In this document: positions 1-8,746 of the stretch, in pieces
How positions within the stretch are numbered: position 1 is the stretch's first letter
How the letters are laid out: each line of letters opens with the position of its first letter
NCBI GenBank assembly: GCA_028696075.1
Contig: JAQVHS010000001.1
Coordinates: 60,827 to 124,826, forward strand
Source: Candidatus Gastranaerophilales bacterium
Lineage (GTDB): Bacteria; Cyanobacteriota; Vampirovibrionia; Gastranaerophilales; JAILCC01
Reading direction: 5' to 3'
DNA: 64,000 nt
Translations under genes and position numbers: made by a program
The notes under the pieces: model-generated
The model's input: the letters and a program-made list of their open reading frames with translations, nothing else
What the model was told of the DNA's origin: nothing
Database searches by the model: none

Positions 1-954
1 GCAGCATTTATAGTTCCTGCGGGGATTGGGGCTTCTATAGGAGGCTTTGCGGGTGATGCGGGAATTTATGCAAGGAAGCTAAGTCATGACATTAAACTTA
101 TTGTCAACCCCAATGTGGTTAATGCGGCATGTTTTTCCGCCATTAACGATAGCATGCTTTATGTTGAAGGTTTTGCTCTCAACAGATTTTTCAAAGGCGA
201 CATTGCGCTTAGAAAAAGCACTAACAAAATAGGTGTAATTTTTGATAAAGCCATACCTCAAGGGGTTCTTAATGTACATATAAATACCTTAAATGCCATG
301 AAAATGGTTTATGGCGTTGAGGGTATAGAGTTTGAAGTAACCTCACAAGCGGCTTGTGTCAATTTTGAAATAAGCTCAAGCAATATTTCAACGGGAAGCG
401 TTGACAATCTTGATACGCTTATCGAGGCAGGACATAAACTTGTTAAAAAAGGCTGCAGCGCTTTAGCAGTTGTATGTAGGTTTGATGAAACGCCTGATGA
501 TGGCTATGAAAACGGGCAGGGTGTCGACATAGTAGGTGGCGTTGAGGCTATAATTTCTCATGCTCTAAGCCGCAAATTTAACCTTCCTTGCGCCCATGCG
601 CCTGCTTTTGAAGATATGACAATTTCAACCGGCATAGTAAGTCCTAAAGCAGCTGCTGAATATATTACGCCTACTTTTTTACCCTGTATAATTTTGGGAT
701 TATGGCATGCGCCTCAATTAATTGATATAAAAAAAGCTTCTTGCGGGGATATTGTAATCGAGGACTTAAAAGCCTTGGTAATGCCTTATAATGCTTTGGG
801 TTCTACCCCTGTTTTTAAATCTTTGGAAAAAAACATACCGGTTCTGGCGGTGAAGGAGAATTCTACAGTACTTAGCGTTGATAAAAATAAACTCGAACTA
901 GCCGATATTGTCGAACTTGAAAAATATGCCGATGTTGCTCAATATTTATCGTAA
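1..954 (+). CDS. DUF3326 family protein, 5' end outside window
   Basis: The frame is open from base 1 and no start is visible, so the gene is cut by the window edge; 317 residues remain. The first visible residues read IVPAGIGASIGGFAGDAG, a Gly-rich opening typical of DUF3326. This is followed by NPNVVNAA, LYVEGFALNRF, GVDIVGGVEAIISH, LPCAHAPAFED and FLPCIILGLWHAPQLI, all in the order I know from cyanobacterial DUF3326 proteins of about 340 residues. The function of the family is not established; the Gly-rich start looks like a nucleotide or cofactor loop, which is inference. It converges on a prepilin gene and overlaps its 3' end by 16 bp. The family assignment is strong and any role is unknown. 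It supports a cyanobacteria-related host. Confidence 0.85.
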   Translation, partial: AAFIVPAGIGASIGGFAGDAGIYARKLSHDIKLIVNPNVVNAACFSAINDSMLYVEGFALNRFFKGDIALRKSTNKIGVIFDKAIPQGVLNVHINTLNAMKMVYGVEGIEFEVTSQAACVNFEISSSNISTGSVDNLDTLIEAGHKLVKKGCSALAVVCRFDETPDDGYENGQGVDIVGGVEAIISHALSRKFNLPCAHAPAFEDMTISTGIVSPKAAAEYITPTFLPCIILGLWHAPQLIDIKKASCGDIVIEDLKALVMPYNALGSTPVFKSLEKNIPVLAVKENSTVLSVDKNKLELADIVELEKYADVAQYLS

Positions 955-1622
955 ATATTTTCTCTAAGGTAGTTCATATTGCCGCGCAATATAATCCATC
1001 CGGCGCAATCATATCCTTGAGATGAGGTGGTCATACAGTAAAAATTCTTGGTTGCAGGTCCGCCTGCAAAAATGATGCCTTTGTCTGTAAGTGCAAATAG
1101 AAATACATCCGTACCAAATTTGTTTGGCCCTTTTAAGCCGTTAATATCAACATATATTTGAGAGCAAATCTCGCTGCTTCCAAAGTTTGATGATACGTTT
1201 TTGCAGTCAGGGTAAGTGCTTGGCGGACGAAGACCTATAGAAACGTTATCTGCTAATATGAAGTTTTCATAAAAAGAAGGCGTGTGGACGTTGTCGCTGT
1301 TCATGTATTTGACAGGTTCCATGCAGCCACTGTTAACTGATGAGGCGCTGCAATCTTTTATAATATTTAAATAAGGTTTCATTTTATCTATGGTCTTTAG
1401 CGTTGTTAATCCCCAGCTTGTTGGGGTGCCGTTCTCTATTTCTGCCAGTTTATATGCTTGCTGCAATACCGAATAAGTCTTTTTTAGTTTAGTAACGGTT
1501 TCTCTTTCTTGGTAAGTTTGAATTAAACTTGGAATAGTTATTACGGCAAGAATACCTATAATCATTAGGGTTATAAGTACTTCTGCTAATGTAAAACCTT
1601 TTCTTTTATCTAAATTCCTCAT
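939..1622 (-). CDS. type IV pilin-like prepilin (class III signal)
   Basis: Exported pilin or pseudopilin subunit of 227 residues. The leader MRNLDKRKG is followed by FTLAEVLITLMIIGILAVIT, a canonical prepilin peptidase site: cleavage after Gly9, Glu at mature position 5 (E14), then one hydrophobic helix. A helical stretch (residues 30-65) leads to a globular C-domain with several Cys, probably disulphide-bonded. Near the C-terminus it has DINGLKGPNKFGTDVFLFAL, a motif shared with two other genes here (14292-14987 and 43337-44080). No pilus assembly genes are adjacent, so whether it makes a pilus, a type II secretion pseudopilus or a competence fibre is open. It converges with the DUF3326 gene. 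Confidence 0.88.
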   Translation of the reverse strand: MRNLDKRKGFTLAEVLITLMIIGILAVITIPSLIQTYQERETVTKLKKTYSVLQQAYKLAEIENGTPTSWGLTTLKTIDKMKPYLNIIKDCSASSVNSGCMEPVKYMNSDNVHTPSFYENFILADNVSIGLRPPSTYPDCKNVSSNFGSSEICSQIYVDINGLKGPNKFGTDVFLFALTDKGIIFAGGPATKNFYCMTTSSQGYDCAGWIILRGNMNYLRENIYDKY

Positions 1623-1762
1623 AATTACACTTTCTTTCTGAGGTTATAATAGTTTATATTGGAGTTTTTGTAAAAGTTTTTTTACAAAAGACCGGATTTT
1701 TTCTGTAAAAAAATATCTGCTTGTTGTATATTGAAGTAGTGGATATAAGAGAAGGAATAAAT

Positions 1763-2401
1763 ATGCTGGCAGGATTAATCAAAAGAATATTACCTCCGCA
1801 GGAAGAATATTTTTATAAAAGTTTTGAAAGTACCACAATAATTTGCAAAAATAGCTGTAACAACCTTTTAGACGTTTTGACTAACGGTTACAGCGATGAT
1901 AAAGTTCAAAAAGCAAAAGAATATAAACGTGCAAGTGCAAGAATTTCCGAGGAAACTTTGGAGCGTTTAAACCAGTCTTTTGTAACGCCTATCGACAGAG
2001 AAGACATTCAACATATTACAAGCAGTTTGCATAAGATTAACAGAAGAATTTGCCGCGCGTGTGTGAATATTAAGTTATTCCAAATTGAAGAATTTGATGA
2101 AAGAATAATCAATCAGGCAAAAACTTTAGAAACAGCATTGAATGAATTATTTTATATGGTTGAACTTTTGAAAAACCACAAAGAAGTTAAATCATTTGTT
2201 GAAAGTTATGAAAAAATTAACGAGATAGAAACTCAGGGAGATGAAATTTTCTCTAACGTTATTGAGGATCTTTTCTCAGGCAGGTATGAAGCTATCGATG
2301 TTATTAAGCTCCGGGATATTCACAACAATATAGAAACAGCGCTTAATACAAGCGTAATTGTTGCTGATGATATTACTCAAATTGCTTTAAAACACGGTTA
2401 G
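1763..2401 (+). CDS. DUF47/PhoU-like phosphate transport accessory protein
   Basis: Cytoplasmic all-helical protein of 212 residues that accompanies Pit phosphate carriers. I start it at ATG 1763 (MLAGLIKRILPP), because AGAAGGA lies a few bases upstream; an in-frame ATG at 1721 has no such site. The N-terminus KRILPPQEEYFYKSFE and the later EIETQGDEIFSNVIEDLF and DVIKLRDIHNNIETALN match the DUF47 pattern of paired helical bundles with acidic metal-binding E/D residues. It lies 14 bp before the pit gene, so the two are surely one transcript. In characterised systems such proteins modulate Pit transport; that role is known for the family and is not shown here. Confidence 0.9.
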   Translation: MLAGLIKRILPPQEEYFYKSFESTTIICKNSCNNLLDVLTNGYSDDKVQKAKEYKRASARISEETLERLNQSFVTPIDREDIQHITSSLHKINRRICRACVNIKLFQIEEFDERIINQAKTLETALNELFYMVELLKNHKEVKSFVESYEKINEIETQGDEIFSNVIEDLFSGRYEAIDVIKLRDIHNNIETALNTSVIVADDITQIALKHG

Positions 2402-2415
2402 TCGGGAGATTTAAT

Positions 2416-3426
2416 ATGTCTATAACGTTATTTGTTTTACTGATGGTTATTCTATCAGCGCTTATATTTGAGTTTATTAACGGATTTCATGACAGCGCCA
2501 ATGCTATTGCTACCATCGTTTCAACAAGGGTTTTATCTCCGCGTAATGCAATTATATTCGGCGCTTCGTTAGAATTTTTGGGAGCGTTTTTCGGAACTCA
2601 CGTTGCAAAAACCATAAGCAGCGGTATTTTAACAGTCGAAGCTCCGCCTCAAACTCTCATTATCTGTGCATTGCTGGCAGCTATTATGTGGAACCTTATA
2701 ACCTGGTATTTCGGTATCCCGTCAAGCTCTTCTCATGCTTTAATCGGCGGGTTAATAGGTGCGGGTATCGCTTTTAAAGGAATTAACGCTCTTCATATTA
2801 CAGGTATTATCAAAAAAGTTATTATTCCTATGTTTACATCCCCTGTTTTAGGGTTTTTCATAGGATTTTTCTTTATGCTGCTGTTGGTATGGCTTGTTCA
2901 CAAAAGAAATCCTGATAGAATTAACAAGTGGTTTAAAAAACTTCAGCTTATTTCCTCAGGATTAATGGCATTCAGCCATGGTTCAAATGATGCCCAAAAA
3001 ACAATGGGTATTATTACCCTGGCACTATTCAGTTTTGGGTTTTTGAAGAGCGCGGAACATATTCCTGTCTGGGTAATTGTTATTTGTGCGTTTACAATGT
3101 CTGCAGGTGTTATGTCAGGCGGTTGGAAAATCATCAGAACAATGGGTTCTAAGGTTATTAAATTGAAGCCTATTCACGGTTTTGCCGCTGAAACGTCAGC
3201 TGCTATTATCATTTTAACCTGCAGTTCTTTAGGTATCCCTATCAGTACCACCCATGTTATTTCTACGGCTATTATGGGGGTTGGAAGTACTTTAAGACTA
3301 TCCGCCGTTAAGTGGTCGTTGGTTAAAAATATACTTTCTGCCTGGGTTATGACCATTCCTATTTGTATGACTTTGGCATTTATTTTGTATTCACTTTTGA
3401 AAAACTTAGAATTTTTGAAAGGTTAA
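2416..3426 (+). CDS. pit: inorganic phosphate transporter, PiT family
   Basis: Low-affinity inner-membrane phosphate (metal-phosphate) symporter of 336 residues with about ten hydrophobic segments. Both copies of the PiT signature are visible: FINGFHDSANAIATIVSTR near residue 18 and the inverted-repeat copy MAFSHGSNDAQKTMGIITLA near residue 185. SSSHALIGGLIGAG and STTHVISTAIMGVG are the paired re-entrant segments. The length fits the shorter bacterial PitA type. The start has GGGAG upstream (2403-2407). It follows its DUF47 partner and precedes spmA by 6 bp, so the four-gene block 1763-4561 is probably one operon. Confidence 0.95.
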   Translation: MSITLFVLLMVILSALIFEFINGFHDSANAIATIVSTRVLSPRNAIIFGASLEFLGAFFGTHVAKTISSGILTVEAPPQTLIICALLAAIMWNLITWYFGIPSSSSHALIGGLIGAGIAFKGINALHITGIIKKVIIPMFTSPVLGFFIGFFFMLLLVWLVHKRNPDRINKWFKKLQLISSGLMAFSHGSNDAQKTMGIITLALFSFGFLKSAEHIPVWVIVICAFTMSAGVMSGGWKIIRTMGSKVIKLKPIHGFAAETSAAIIILTCSSLGIPISTTHVISTAIMGVGSTLRLSAVKWSLVKNILSAWVMTIPICMTLAFILYSLLKNLEFLKG

Positions 3427-3432
3427 TTCTCT

Positions 3433-4035
3433 ATGATGGGCTACATTTGGGTATTTTTACTCGTTGTTTCAGTTGTAATAGCTTTCTTTAACGGCAAAAT
3501 GCCGCTTGTAGTCCAGTCCGTTGCCGATAATGCAAAACTCGCTGTTGAAATATCAATCTCGCTTATTGGTGTTATGGCATTTTGGCTTGGGCTTATGAAG
3601 CTTGCCGAAAAGTCAGGGCTGATTACTTTTATCGCTAAAATCATTGAACCTGTTACAAATTTATTATTTCCTGAAATACCTAAAAAAGACGAAGCATTGG
3701 GATTAATTGCGATGAATGTTTCCGCTAACGCCCTTGGAGTTACCAATGCCGCCACTCCAATAGGTATCAAGGCAATGAAAGAAATGCAGAAGTTCAATAC
3801 TGTTAAAAACACCGCCACGAACCCTATGTGTACTTTTCTAGCTATTAACACAGCAGGCTTTCAGCTTATTCCTGCTTCTATTATTGCAATTTTAGCGGCA
3901 TCAGGCTCTGTTAATCCTACGGAAATTATCGCACCTACAATACTAATCACGGCATTGGGAACCGTTGTTGCCGTTATTGCAGTAAAGCTTTTGCAGCCGT
4001 TCTTTCCCGTAAAGGAGCAAACGCAGGATGATTAA
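3433..4035 (+). CDS. spmA: SpmA-like nucleoside-recognition (Gate) domain membrane protein
   Basis: Integral membrane protein of 200 residues with a Gate/nucleoside-recognition domain. Recognisable parts are VMAFWLGLMKLAEKSG, a strongly conserved NVSANALGVTNAATPIGIKAMKEMQ block near residues 95-120 and FLAINTAGFQLIPASI after it, as in the spore maturation protein SpmA. Its 3' end overlaps spmB by 8 bp, the usual arrangement. The transported or sensed molecule is not known for this family. Many non-sporulating bacteria carry the pair, so sporulation should not be inferred. The position directly behind pit hints at a role in ion or phosphate-compound handling, but that is only context. Confidence 0.88.
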   Translation: MMGYIWVFLLVVSVVIAFFNGKMPLVVQSVADNAKLAVEISISLIGVMAFWLGLMKLAEKSGLITFIAKIIEPVTNLLFPEIPKKDEALGLIAMNVSANALGVTNAATPIGIKAMKEMQKFNTVKNTATNPMCTFLAINTAGFQLIPASIIAILAASGSVNPTEIIAPTILITALGTVVAVIAVKLLQPFFPVKEQTQDD

Positions 4036-4561
4036 AGAAATTTTAAGTACAATATCTCTTTATGCGCTGCCGGTGATAGTTATTGCTATTCCTTTATTTG
4101 CTATGTACAAAAAAGTTCCTGTATATGAAACTTTTATTGAAGGAGCAAAAGAGGGATTTTCTGTCGGGGTCTCGATTATTCCTTATCTGGTAGCTATTTT
4201 AGTTGCCGTAGGTATGTTTAGAGCTTCAGGCGGGATTGAGTTAATAGCAAGAGTCTTAGACCCTATTTTGACTAAAATTAACATGCCTGCAGAAGTCTTG
4301 CCGCTTGCTATTATCCGTCCGCTTTCAGGCAGCGGGGCTTTGGGCATTTTTTCCGAGATTGCAGCCCAAAACGGCGGAAACGCCTTTGTTACGAAAATGG
4401 CAGCTGTTATGGTTGGCTGCAGTGAAACCACTTTTTATGTATTAACGGTTTATTTTGGCAGCATCGGAATTGTGAAATTCAGGCATGCTGTTTTGGCGGG
4501 GTTAATAGCTGACGTTGCAGGTATTGCAATGGCTGTTGCTTTAAGTAATTTGATTTTTTAA
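4028..4561 (+). CDS. spmB: SpmB-like nucleoside-recognition (Gate) domain membrane protein
   Basis: Membrane protein of 177 residues, partner of the preceding SpmA-like gene, with which it overlaps by 8 bp. It contains YETFIEGAKEGFSVGVSIIPYL, LPLAIIRPLSGSGALGIF and MVGCSETTFYVLTVYFGSIG, the three conserved blocks of SpmB. The SpmA and SpmB halves are thought to form one transporter-like unit, and some bacteria encode them as a fusion. Function is unproven in the family. The histidine kinase gene on the other strand ends 3 bp away, so any terminator must lie inside coding sequence. Confidence 0.88.
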   Translation: MIKEILSTISLYALPVIVIAIPLFAMYKKVPVYETFIEGAKEGFSVGVSIIPYLVAILVAVGMFRASGGIELIARVLDPILTKINMPAEVLPLAIIRPLSGSGALGIFSEIAAQNGGNAFVTKMAAVMVGCSETTFYVLTVYFGSIGIVKFRHAVLAGLIADVAGIAMAVALSNLIF

Positions 4562-4564
4562 TTC

Positions 4565-5869
4565 CTATGTTTCTTCCCGAATAATTTTCGGAATGGTTAC
4601 CCAGAAGGTTGAACCTTTGTTGAGTTTGGAGGTAAAACCTATGTCGCCTTCTATAATTTCTGCAAGCTTTTGTGTTAAAGCCAATCCTAATCCTGTTCCT
4701 TCCTGTGTCCTTGAGTAACCGGAATCTATCTGGACAAACTGTTTAAACACCTTGTGAAAGTGCTTTTTAGCTATACCTATTCCGTTATCTTCCACTTCAA
4801 TTTTTAAGTTATTCTTTATAATTTTGGAACGTACTATTACTTTTCCTTTTGGGTTAGTGAATTTTATTGCATTATTGATTAAGTTGTACAAAATTTGCCT
4901 GAAAAATTGTGCATCACTGAATATTTTTGCATTAACAATACTTATTTTAAGCGTTATTTGTTTTTCCAAAGCCAGACTTTGCAGGCTGTCTACTGTCTCC
5001 TGAATTATTTCTTGTGAGTTAAAGGTCTCAAAGTTAGCTTCAATTATTCCGGCATTAATTTTTGAAAGTTCCAATACATCATTGATTAACCTTAATAAGT
5101 GGTTAGCGCTGTACGAAATATTTTTCAAATAATGTTTTTGTTTACCCGTAAGATTGTTACAATCCACGCTGCTTAATAAATCCGCAAATCCTATGATAGC
5201 ATTTAACGGTGTACGGAATTCATGTGTCATATTGGCAAGAAATGTTGATTTTAATGTGTTGGTTTTTTTAAGTTTTTTATTAAGGTAGTTTTGCCTTATA
5301 TTTATCCCGATTATGCTGCTTATATATTCAAGCGATTCTATATGATAGTGCTTCCATTGCCGTTCGTTTGTCAGTTCTTCGTTTAAAATTAAACCGTATA
5401 TTTTCTTTTTAGTGCCTATAATCGGGGTTAGTATCAATGATTTTAAATCTTTTGCGCAGTATTTTTTTATTTCCTGATTACATCTGTCAAAGTTATTTAT
5501 TACTATAGATTGTTTTTCTTTTTGAACAATATCATCCCATAATTCGTGCATCTTTATTATTTGAAATTCTTCTGACAACCTGGGAATTTTTTCGTGTTTA
5601 ATATGTTCGCTGTGAATTTCAAATTGTTTCTTGTTAAAGTTAAAAATAGCAATGCTGCACCTATCTACATTCAGCAGTACTCCTATCTCTTTGCAAATAT
5701 TATCCAAAGTTCCTTTTATGCTTAAATTTTCCCTCAAAGCATTAATTATCCATTTAACAATACGTTCTTTCTCTTTTTGCTCATAGGAATTATTTATAAA
5801 ATTATTTAATTCAAGCTGATTAAAATTAATTTTAATCTTCTTATTTTTTAGTAAAGTTTCGTCAGACAT
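4565..5869 (-). CDS. GAF-domain sensor histidine kinase, cytoplasmic
   Basis: Protein of 434 residues with no membrane segment, so a soluble sensor kinase. A helical N-terminus (1-50) is followed by a GAF-like domain (about 50-190) and a HisKA dimerisation helix with H216 in NMTHEFRTPLN. The HATPase domain has an N-box (NNAIKF near 333), DNGIGI (361-366) and GTGLGLAL (391-398). All catalytic motifs are intact. There is no receiver domain and no response regulator next to it, so its partner is elsewhere. AAGG lies just upstream of the start. The GAF ligand cannot be read from sequence. Confidence 0.92.
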   Translation of the reverse strand: MSDETLLKNKKIKINFNQLELNNFINNSYEQKEKERIVKWIINALRENLSIKGTLDNICKEIGVLLNVDRCSIAIFNFNKKQFEIHSEHIKHEKIPRLSEEFQIIKMHELWDDIVQKEKQSIVINNFDRCNQEIKKYCAKDLKSLILTPIIGTKKKIYGLILNEELTNERQWKHYHIESLEYISSIIGINIRQNYLNKKLKKTNTLKSTFLANMTHEFRTPLNAIIGFADLLSSVDCNNLTGKQKHYLKNISYSANHLLRLINDVLELSKINAGIIEANFETFNSQEIIQETVDSLQSLALEKQITLKISIVNAKIFSDAQFFRQILYNLINNAIKFTNPKGKVIVRSKIIKNNLKIEVEDNGIGIAKKHFHKVFKQFVQIDSGYSRTQEGTGLGLALTQKLAEIIEGDIGFTSKLNKGSTFWVTIPKIIREET

Positions 5870-5987
5870 ATTTACCTTTTTTGGGGAGTATAAGGTTGTA
5901 AGTCGCTACCGATAACAGCTGTGATATAAAGGCGCATATAATTATGTGTTATATTAACACTTTTTTCTCTGGTTGTAAATATTGAAT

Positions 5988-6797
5988 TTATATATTCGGC
6001 AGCAGCAATTTCAAAATATTTTCCAAATCACTATACCTGCCGGCTTTTAGAAGCATTATAAAATGATTATAAGCTGAGGGCGCTATTTTAACGGTGGTAT
6101 CATAATCAATTACAAGCCCCTCTATAAATCTTGCGAATAATTCGGTTGGTTTTTTGTAATATCTTTTCATTTTTGCAATACGATTTTTAAGTTTTTTACA
6201 TTTGCGGTAGACAGACAAGAGTTTAATATAGTTTTTAAAATTTTCGCCCAGTTCCGGAAAGTCTTCTTCCAATGTATTTATACTGTAAAATTCTGTTTTT
6301 CGAAAAATCGGTGTAACTATTTTTATGTGGTCGTATTTCAGGAAATATTTTGCTTTGGATTTTGTTTTCTTTAAATATGTTTCAAAGGCTTCAAATTTCT
6401 TTGATTTTTTAAAGTCCGGATATTGGCGTTTTATTTGATTTTCAAGCTCTTTTATCTCTTTTTCAAATTTACGCAAAGGCTCTTGAAATTTCAAAAACAG
6501 CGAGTTTTCATCAACGAAATGCGTCACTCTCAGAAGCTCCCTTGTTATTTGTGATACATCCTGAATATCAAATAAGAACTCAAGCGTTCCGCCTTTATTA
6601 AAATTATTTTTTTCAATTTCGCTGTGGATTTTGTGGGTATATTCATGCAATAAAATCTGTACGAGTTTTTCTTTGGGGATATTTTTTGATATTGCAATTT
6701 TACCCTTTGTATAAAATCCAAGATGCCCCCGTGCTTTTGTTTTAAGGCTTATTTCTATATTTTGTGATTTTAAATATTCCAGTACTTTTTCATGCAA
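5988..6797 (-). CDS. HEXXH zinc-metallopeptidase-like protein (ImmA/IrrE-like N-domain)
   Basis: Protein of 269 residues. The N-terminal ~60 residues resemble an IrrE/ImmA-type peptidase: GKIAISKN, then ILLHEYTHKIHSE with the zinc motif H51-E-Y-T-H55. The third zinc ligand is not obvious. The rest is Lys-rich and helical (EKEIKELENQIKRQYPDF; KRYYKKPTELFARFIEG) and matches nothing I know. There is no signal peptide or membrane segment. It is divergent from dnaJ with 70 bp between starts. It could be a house-cleaning peptidase or a defence/mobile-element repressor protease; only the HEXXH motif is solid. Confidence 0.7.
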   Translation of the reverse strand: MHEKVLEYLKSQNIEISLKTKARGHLGFYTKGKIAISKNIPKEKLVQILLHEYTHKIHSEIEKNNFNKGGTLEFLFDIQDVSQITRELLRVTHFVDENSLFLKFQEPLRKFEKEIKELENQIKRQYPDFKKSKKFEAFETYLKKTKSKAKYFLKYDHIKIVTPIFRKTEFYSINTLEEDFPELGENFKNYIKLLSVYRKCKKLKNRIAKMKRYYKKPTELFARFIEGLVIDYDTTVKIAPSAYNHFIMLLKAGRYSDLENILKLLLPNI

Positions 6798-6831
6798 AAT
6801 ACTTAATCCCCTTGTGTTTCTAAATTCATTA

Positions 6832-6861
6832 TTGCATGATTATGAAAATATAGAGTAGAAT
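6832..6861 (+). promoter_or_regulatory. sigma70-type promoter of dnaJ, possibly leaderless
   Basis: TTGCAT (6832-6837), an 18-bp spacer and TAGAAT (6856-6861) lie directly before the dnaJ ATG at 6868. Transcription should begin about 7 nt after the -10 hexamer, at or next to the A of the start codon. There is no Shine-Dalgarno sequence in between, so the mRNA may be leaderless. Confidence 0.5.
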
Positions 6862-6867
6862 CATCTT

Positions 6868-7941
6868 ATGTATAAGTTCAAAGATAAAAATTTATATGCT
6901 GTTTTAGGTCTCCATCCTTCTGCCGATAAGAAAGAAATTAAATCGGCATACAGAACATTAGTTCGCAAATATCACCCTGACGTTAACAAGGGGAACAAGT
7001 CCAGCGAAAAAATGTTTATTGAAATCACCCAGGCTTATGACGTTTTAATTGATGAAGTTAAGCGCAAAAAATACGATTATGTAAGAGGGTATAACCAGCC
7101 TGAAGAAGCCCCCCCGCAGACTAAAACCGAAGCGCCTCCGCCGCAGTCCAACAAACAACAACAGCAGCAGGCTAAGCAGGCTTATTCAAAAACCCAACCC
7201 CCGCCCTCCAAACAAAAAAATGCTAAAGATAAGTCCAAACCTTTTGCCGATGTATTCTCCGAATTTATGGAGAGTGTTTTTGTTAAAGACGATAAACCTA
7301 AATCAGGCGCTGTTAACGGAACAGATATTACGGTAGATTTAACTATTACGGTAAACGAAGCCAAAAACGGAACAGTAAGGCGGATTAATGTTTTGCATAC
7401 TCAATGCTGCCCCAACTGCACAGGCAAGAAATTTATAAATGAAGCTAAATGCAACAAGTGCGAGGGCGCAGGCGAAGTTTCTTCGCATAAAAAAATACTG
7501 GTAAAAATCCCGCCCGATATTAAAAACGGCGAAAAAGTCATGATAGCGGGCGAAGGAAATAGCGGGCAAAATGGCGGTGTTAACGGCAATCTTTATCTTA
7601 AAGTAAATATTGAAAAAAGTGATATGTTCAGATTTGACGGTTTGGATGTTCTTTCCGATATCCCTATAACAGCGTCAGAAGCTGCTCTTGGTACAAATAT
7701 TTTAATCCCCTCCATTGACGGACATATAAATATGAGAATTCCGCCTGAAACCTCATCAGGACAAAAATTCAAACTCGCAGATGAGGGGATTTTTGATAAA
7801 GACGGCAAAAAAAGAGGCAATCACATTGTAACCGTGTATATAAAAACACCTAAAAACCTTTCTCCCGAAGAAAAAGAATTGTATAAAAAACTCTCTAAAG
7901 CAAGGGATTTTAACCCGAGAGAGGATTTAATCAATGAGTGA
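6868..7941 (+). CDS. dnaJ: DnaJ-family co-chaperone with half zinc-finger
   Basis: Hsp40 co-chaperone of 357 residues that would stimulate DnaK. The J-domain (about 5-70) has the HPD motif in RKYHPDVNKG. A Gln/Pro-rich linker (about 75-125) replaces the usual G/F region. The Cys-rich part holds only two CxxC pairs (CPNC and CNKC-EGAG) where a full DnaJ has four, so only one zinc site can form. Two C-terminal substrate-binding domains follow (VKIPPDIKNGEKVMIAGEG; IPSIDGHINMRIPPETSSG). The last 8 bp overlap queE. The reduced zinc domain places it between DnaJ and CbpA types; a full dnaJ beside dnaK may exist elsewhere. Confidence 0.88.
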   Translation: MYKFKDKNLYAVLGLHPSADKKEIKSAYRTLVRKYHPDVNKGNKSSEKMFIEITQAYDVLIDEVKRKKYDYVRGYNQPEEAPPQTKTEAPPPQSNKQQQQQAKQAYSKTQPPPSKQKNAKDKSKPFADVFSEFMESVFVKDDKPKSGAVNGTDITVDLTITVNEAKNGTVRRINVLHTQCCPNCTGKKFINEAKCNKCEGAGEVSSHKKILVKIPPDIKNGEKVMIAGEGNSGQNGGVNGNLYLKVNIEKSDMFRFDGLDVLSDIPITASEAALGTNILIPSIDGHINMRIPPETSSGQKFKLADEGIFDKDGKKRGNHIVTVYIKTPKNLSPEEKELYKKLSKARDFNPREDLINE

Positions 7942-8674
7942 TAACACTGCCGACTTGTCTGAAATTTTTTCTTCTATTCAGGGAGAAGGTCCTTATATCG
8001 GCGAAAAACAACTGTTTATAAGATTTGCAAAGTGTAATCTCAATTGCAGCTACTGCGATACGGATTATTACGCTAAAGACAAGTTTGCTATCCATAGCCC
8101 TGACGGAACTGAAAAATTGCTTGATAATCCCTGCGCTGCAGCCGATTTAATTGCAATCGTAAAAAACTTCTATCAGCATTACCACCATAGTATCAGCCTT
8201 ACGGGCGGTGAACCGCTTATGGATTATGAATTTTTGAAGGATTTTTTACCTGCGCTTAAATCCGAAATTCCAACTAAAATCTATCTTGAAACAAACGGTA
8301 TAATGTGGTTTGAGCTTGAACAAATTATTGACCTTGTCGATATAATTTCTATGGACATTAAGCTTAAAAGCGCTACGGGTCAGGAAAATACGTTTTTGGA
8401 CAATATAAAGTTTATCAAAACTGCTGTTAAATACGAAAAAGAAATTTTTGTAAAAATAGTTGTTGATAATAATTACGATAAGGAAGAGATTTTAAAAGTT
8501 ATTGATATTATAAGCCCTTATAATCTGCCGTTAATAATTCAGCCTGCAAATTATAAAGACCGCACAAAAATACTTGAAGGAAAGGCGCTGGAAGATATGT
8601 TTGCCTATACGGCGGACTTGTATCCTAATACAAGACTTATCCCGCAGGTGCATAAGTACATGAACTTGATGTAA
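7934..8674 (+). CDS. queE: 7-carboxy-7-deazaguanine synthase (radical SAM)
   Basis: Radical-SAM enzyme of 246 residues that converts carboxytetrahydropterin to 7-carboxy-7-deazaguanine in the queuosine/preQ0 pathway. EIFSSIQGEGPYIGEKQLFIRF is the QueE N-terminus. The Fe-S ligands are C34, C38 and C41 in CNLNCSYCDTDY. SLTGGEPLM is the SAM-binding GGE motif, and YLETNG follows it. It is translationally coupled to dnaJ through an 8-bp overlap. No other queuosine genes (queC, queD, queF) are in the window. The length fits the larger QueE class. Confidence 0.93.
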   Translation: MSDNTADLSEIFSSIQGEGPYIGEKQLFIRFAKCNLNCSYCDTDYYAKDKFAIHSPDGTEKLLDNPCAAADLIAIVKNFYQHYHHSISLTGGEPLMDYEFLKDFLPALKSEIPTKIYLETNGIMWFELEQIIDLVDIISMDIKLKSATGQENTFLDNIKFIKTAVKYEKEIFVKIVVDNNYDKEEILKVIDIISPYNLPLIIQPANYKDRTKILEGKALEDMFAYTADLYPNTRLIPQVHKYMNLM

Positions 8675-8746
8675 TTAACCATTTGAGATGTAGAATTATG
8701 TACTATGAAATTTTTTTATAGTACGATTTTGTGTAGTGAGGTAGAA

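Noticed and set aside
3433..4561. Evidence of sporulation from spmA/spmB
   Set aside because: The pair occurs widely in non-sporulating bacteria, and no other spore gene is seen in the window.
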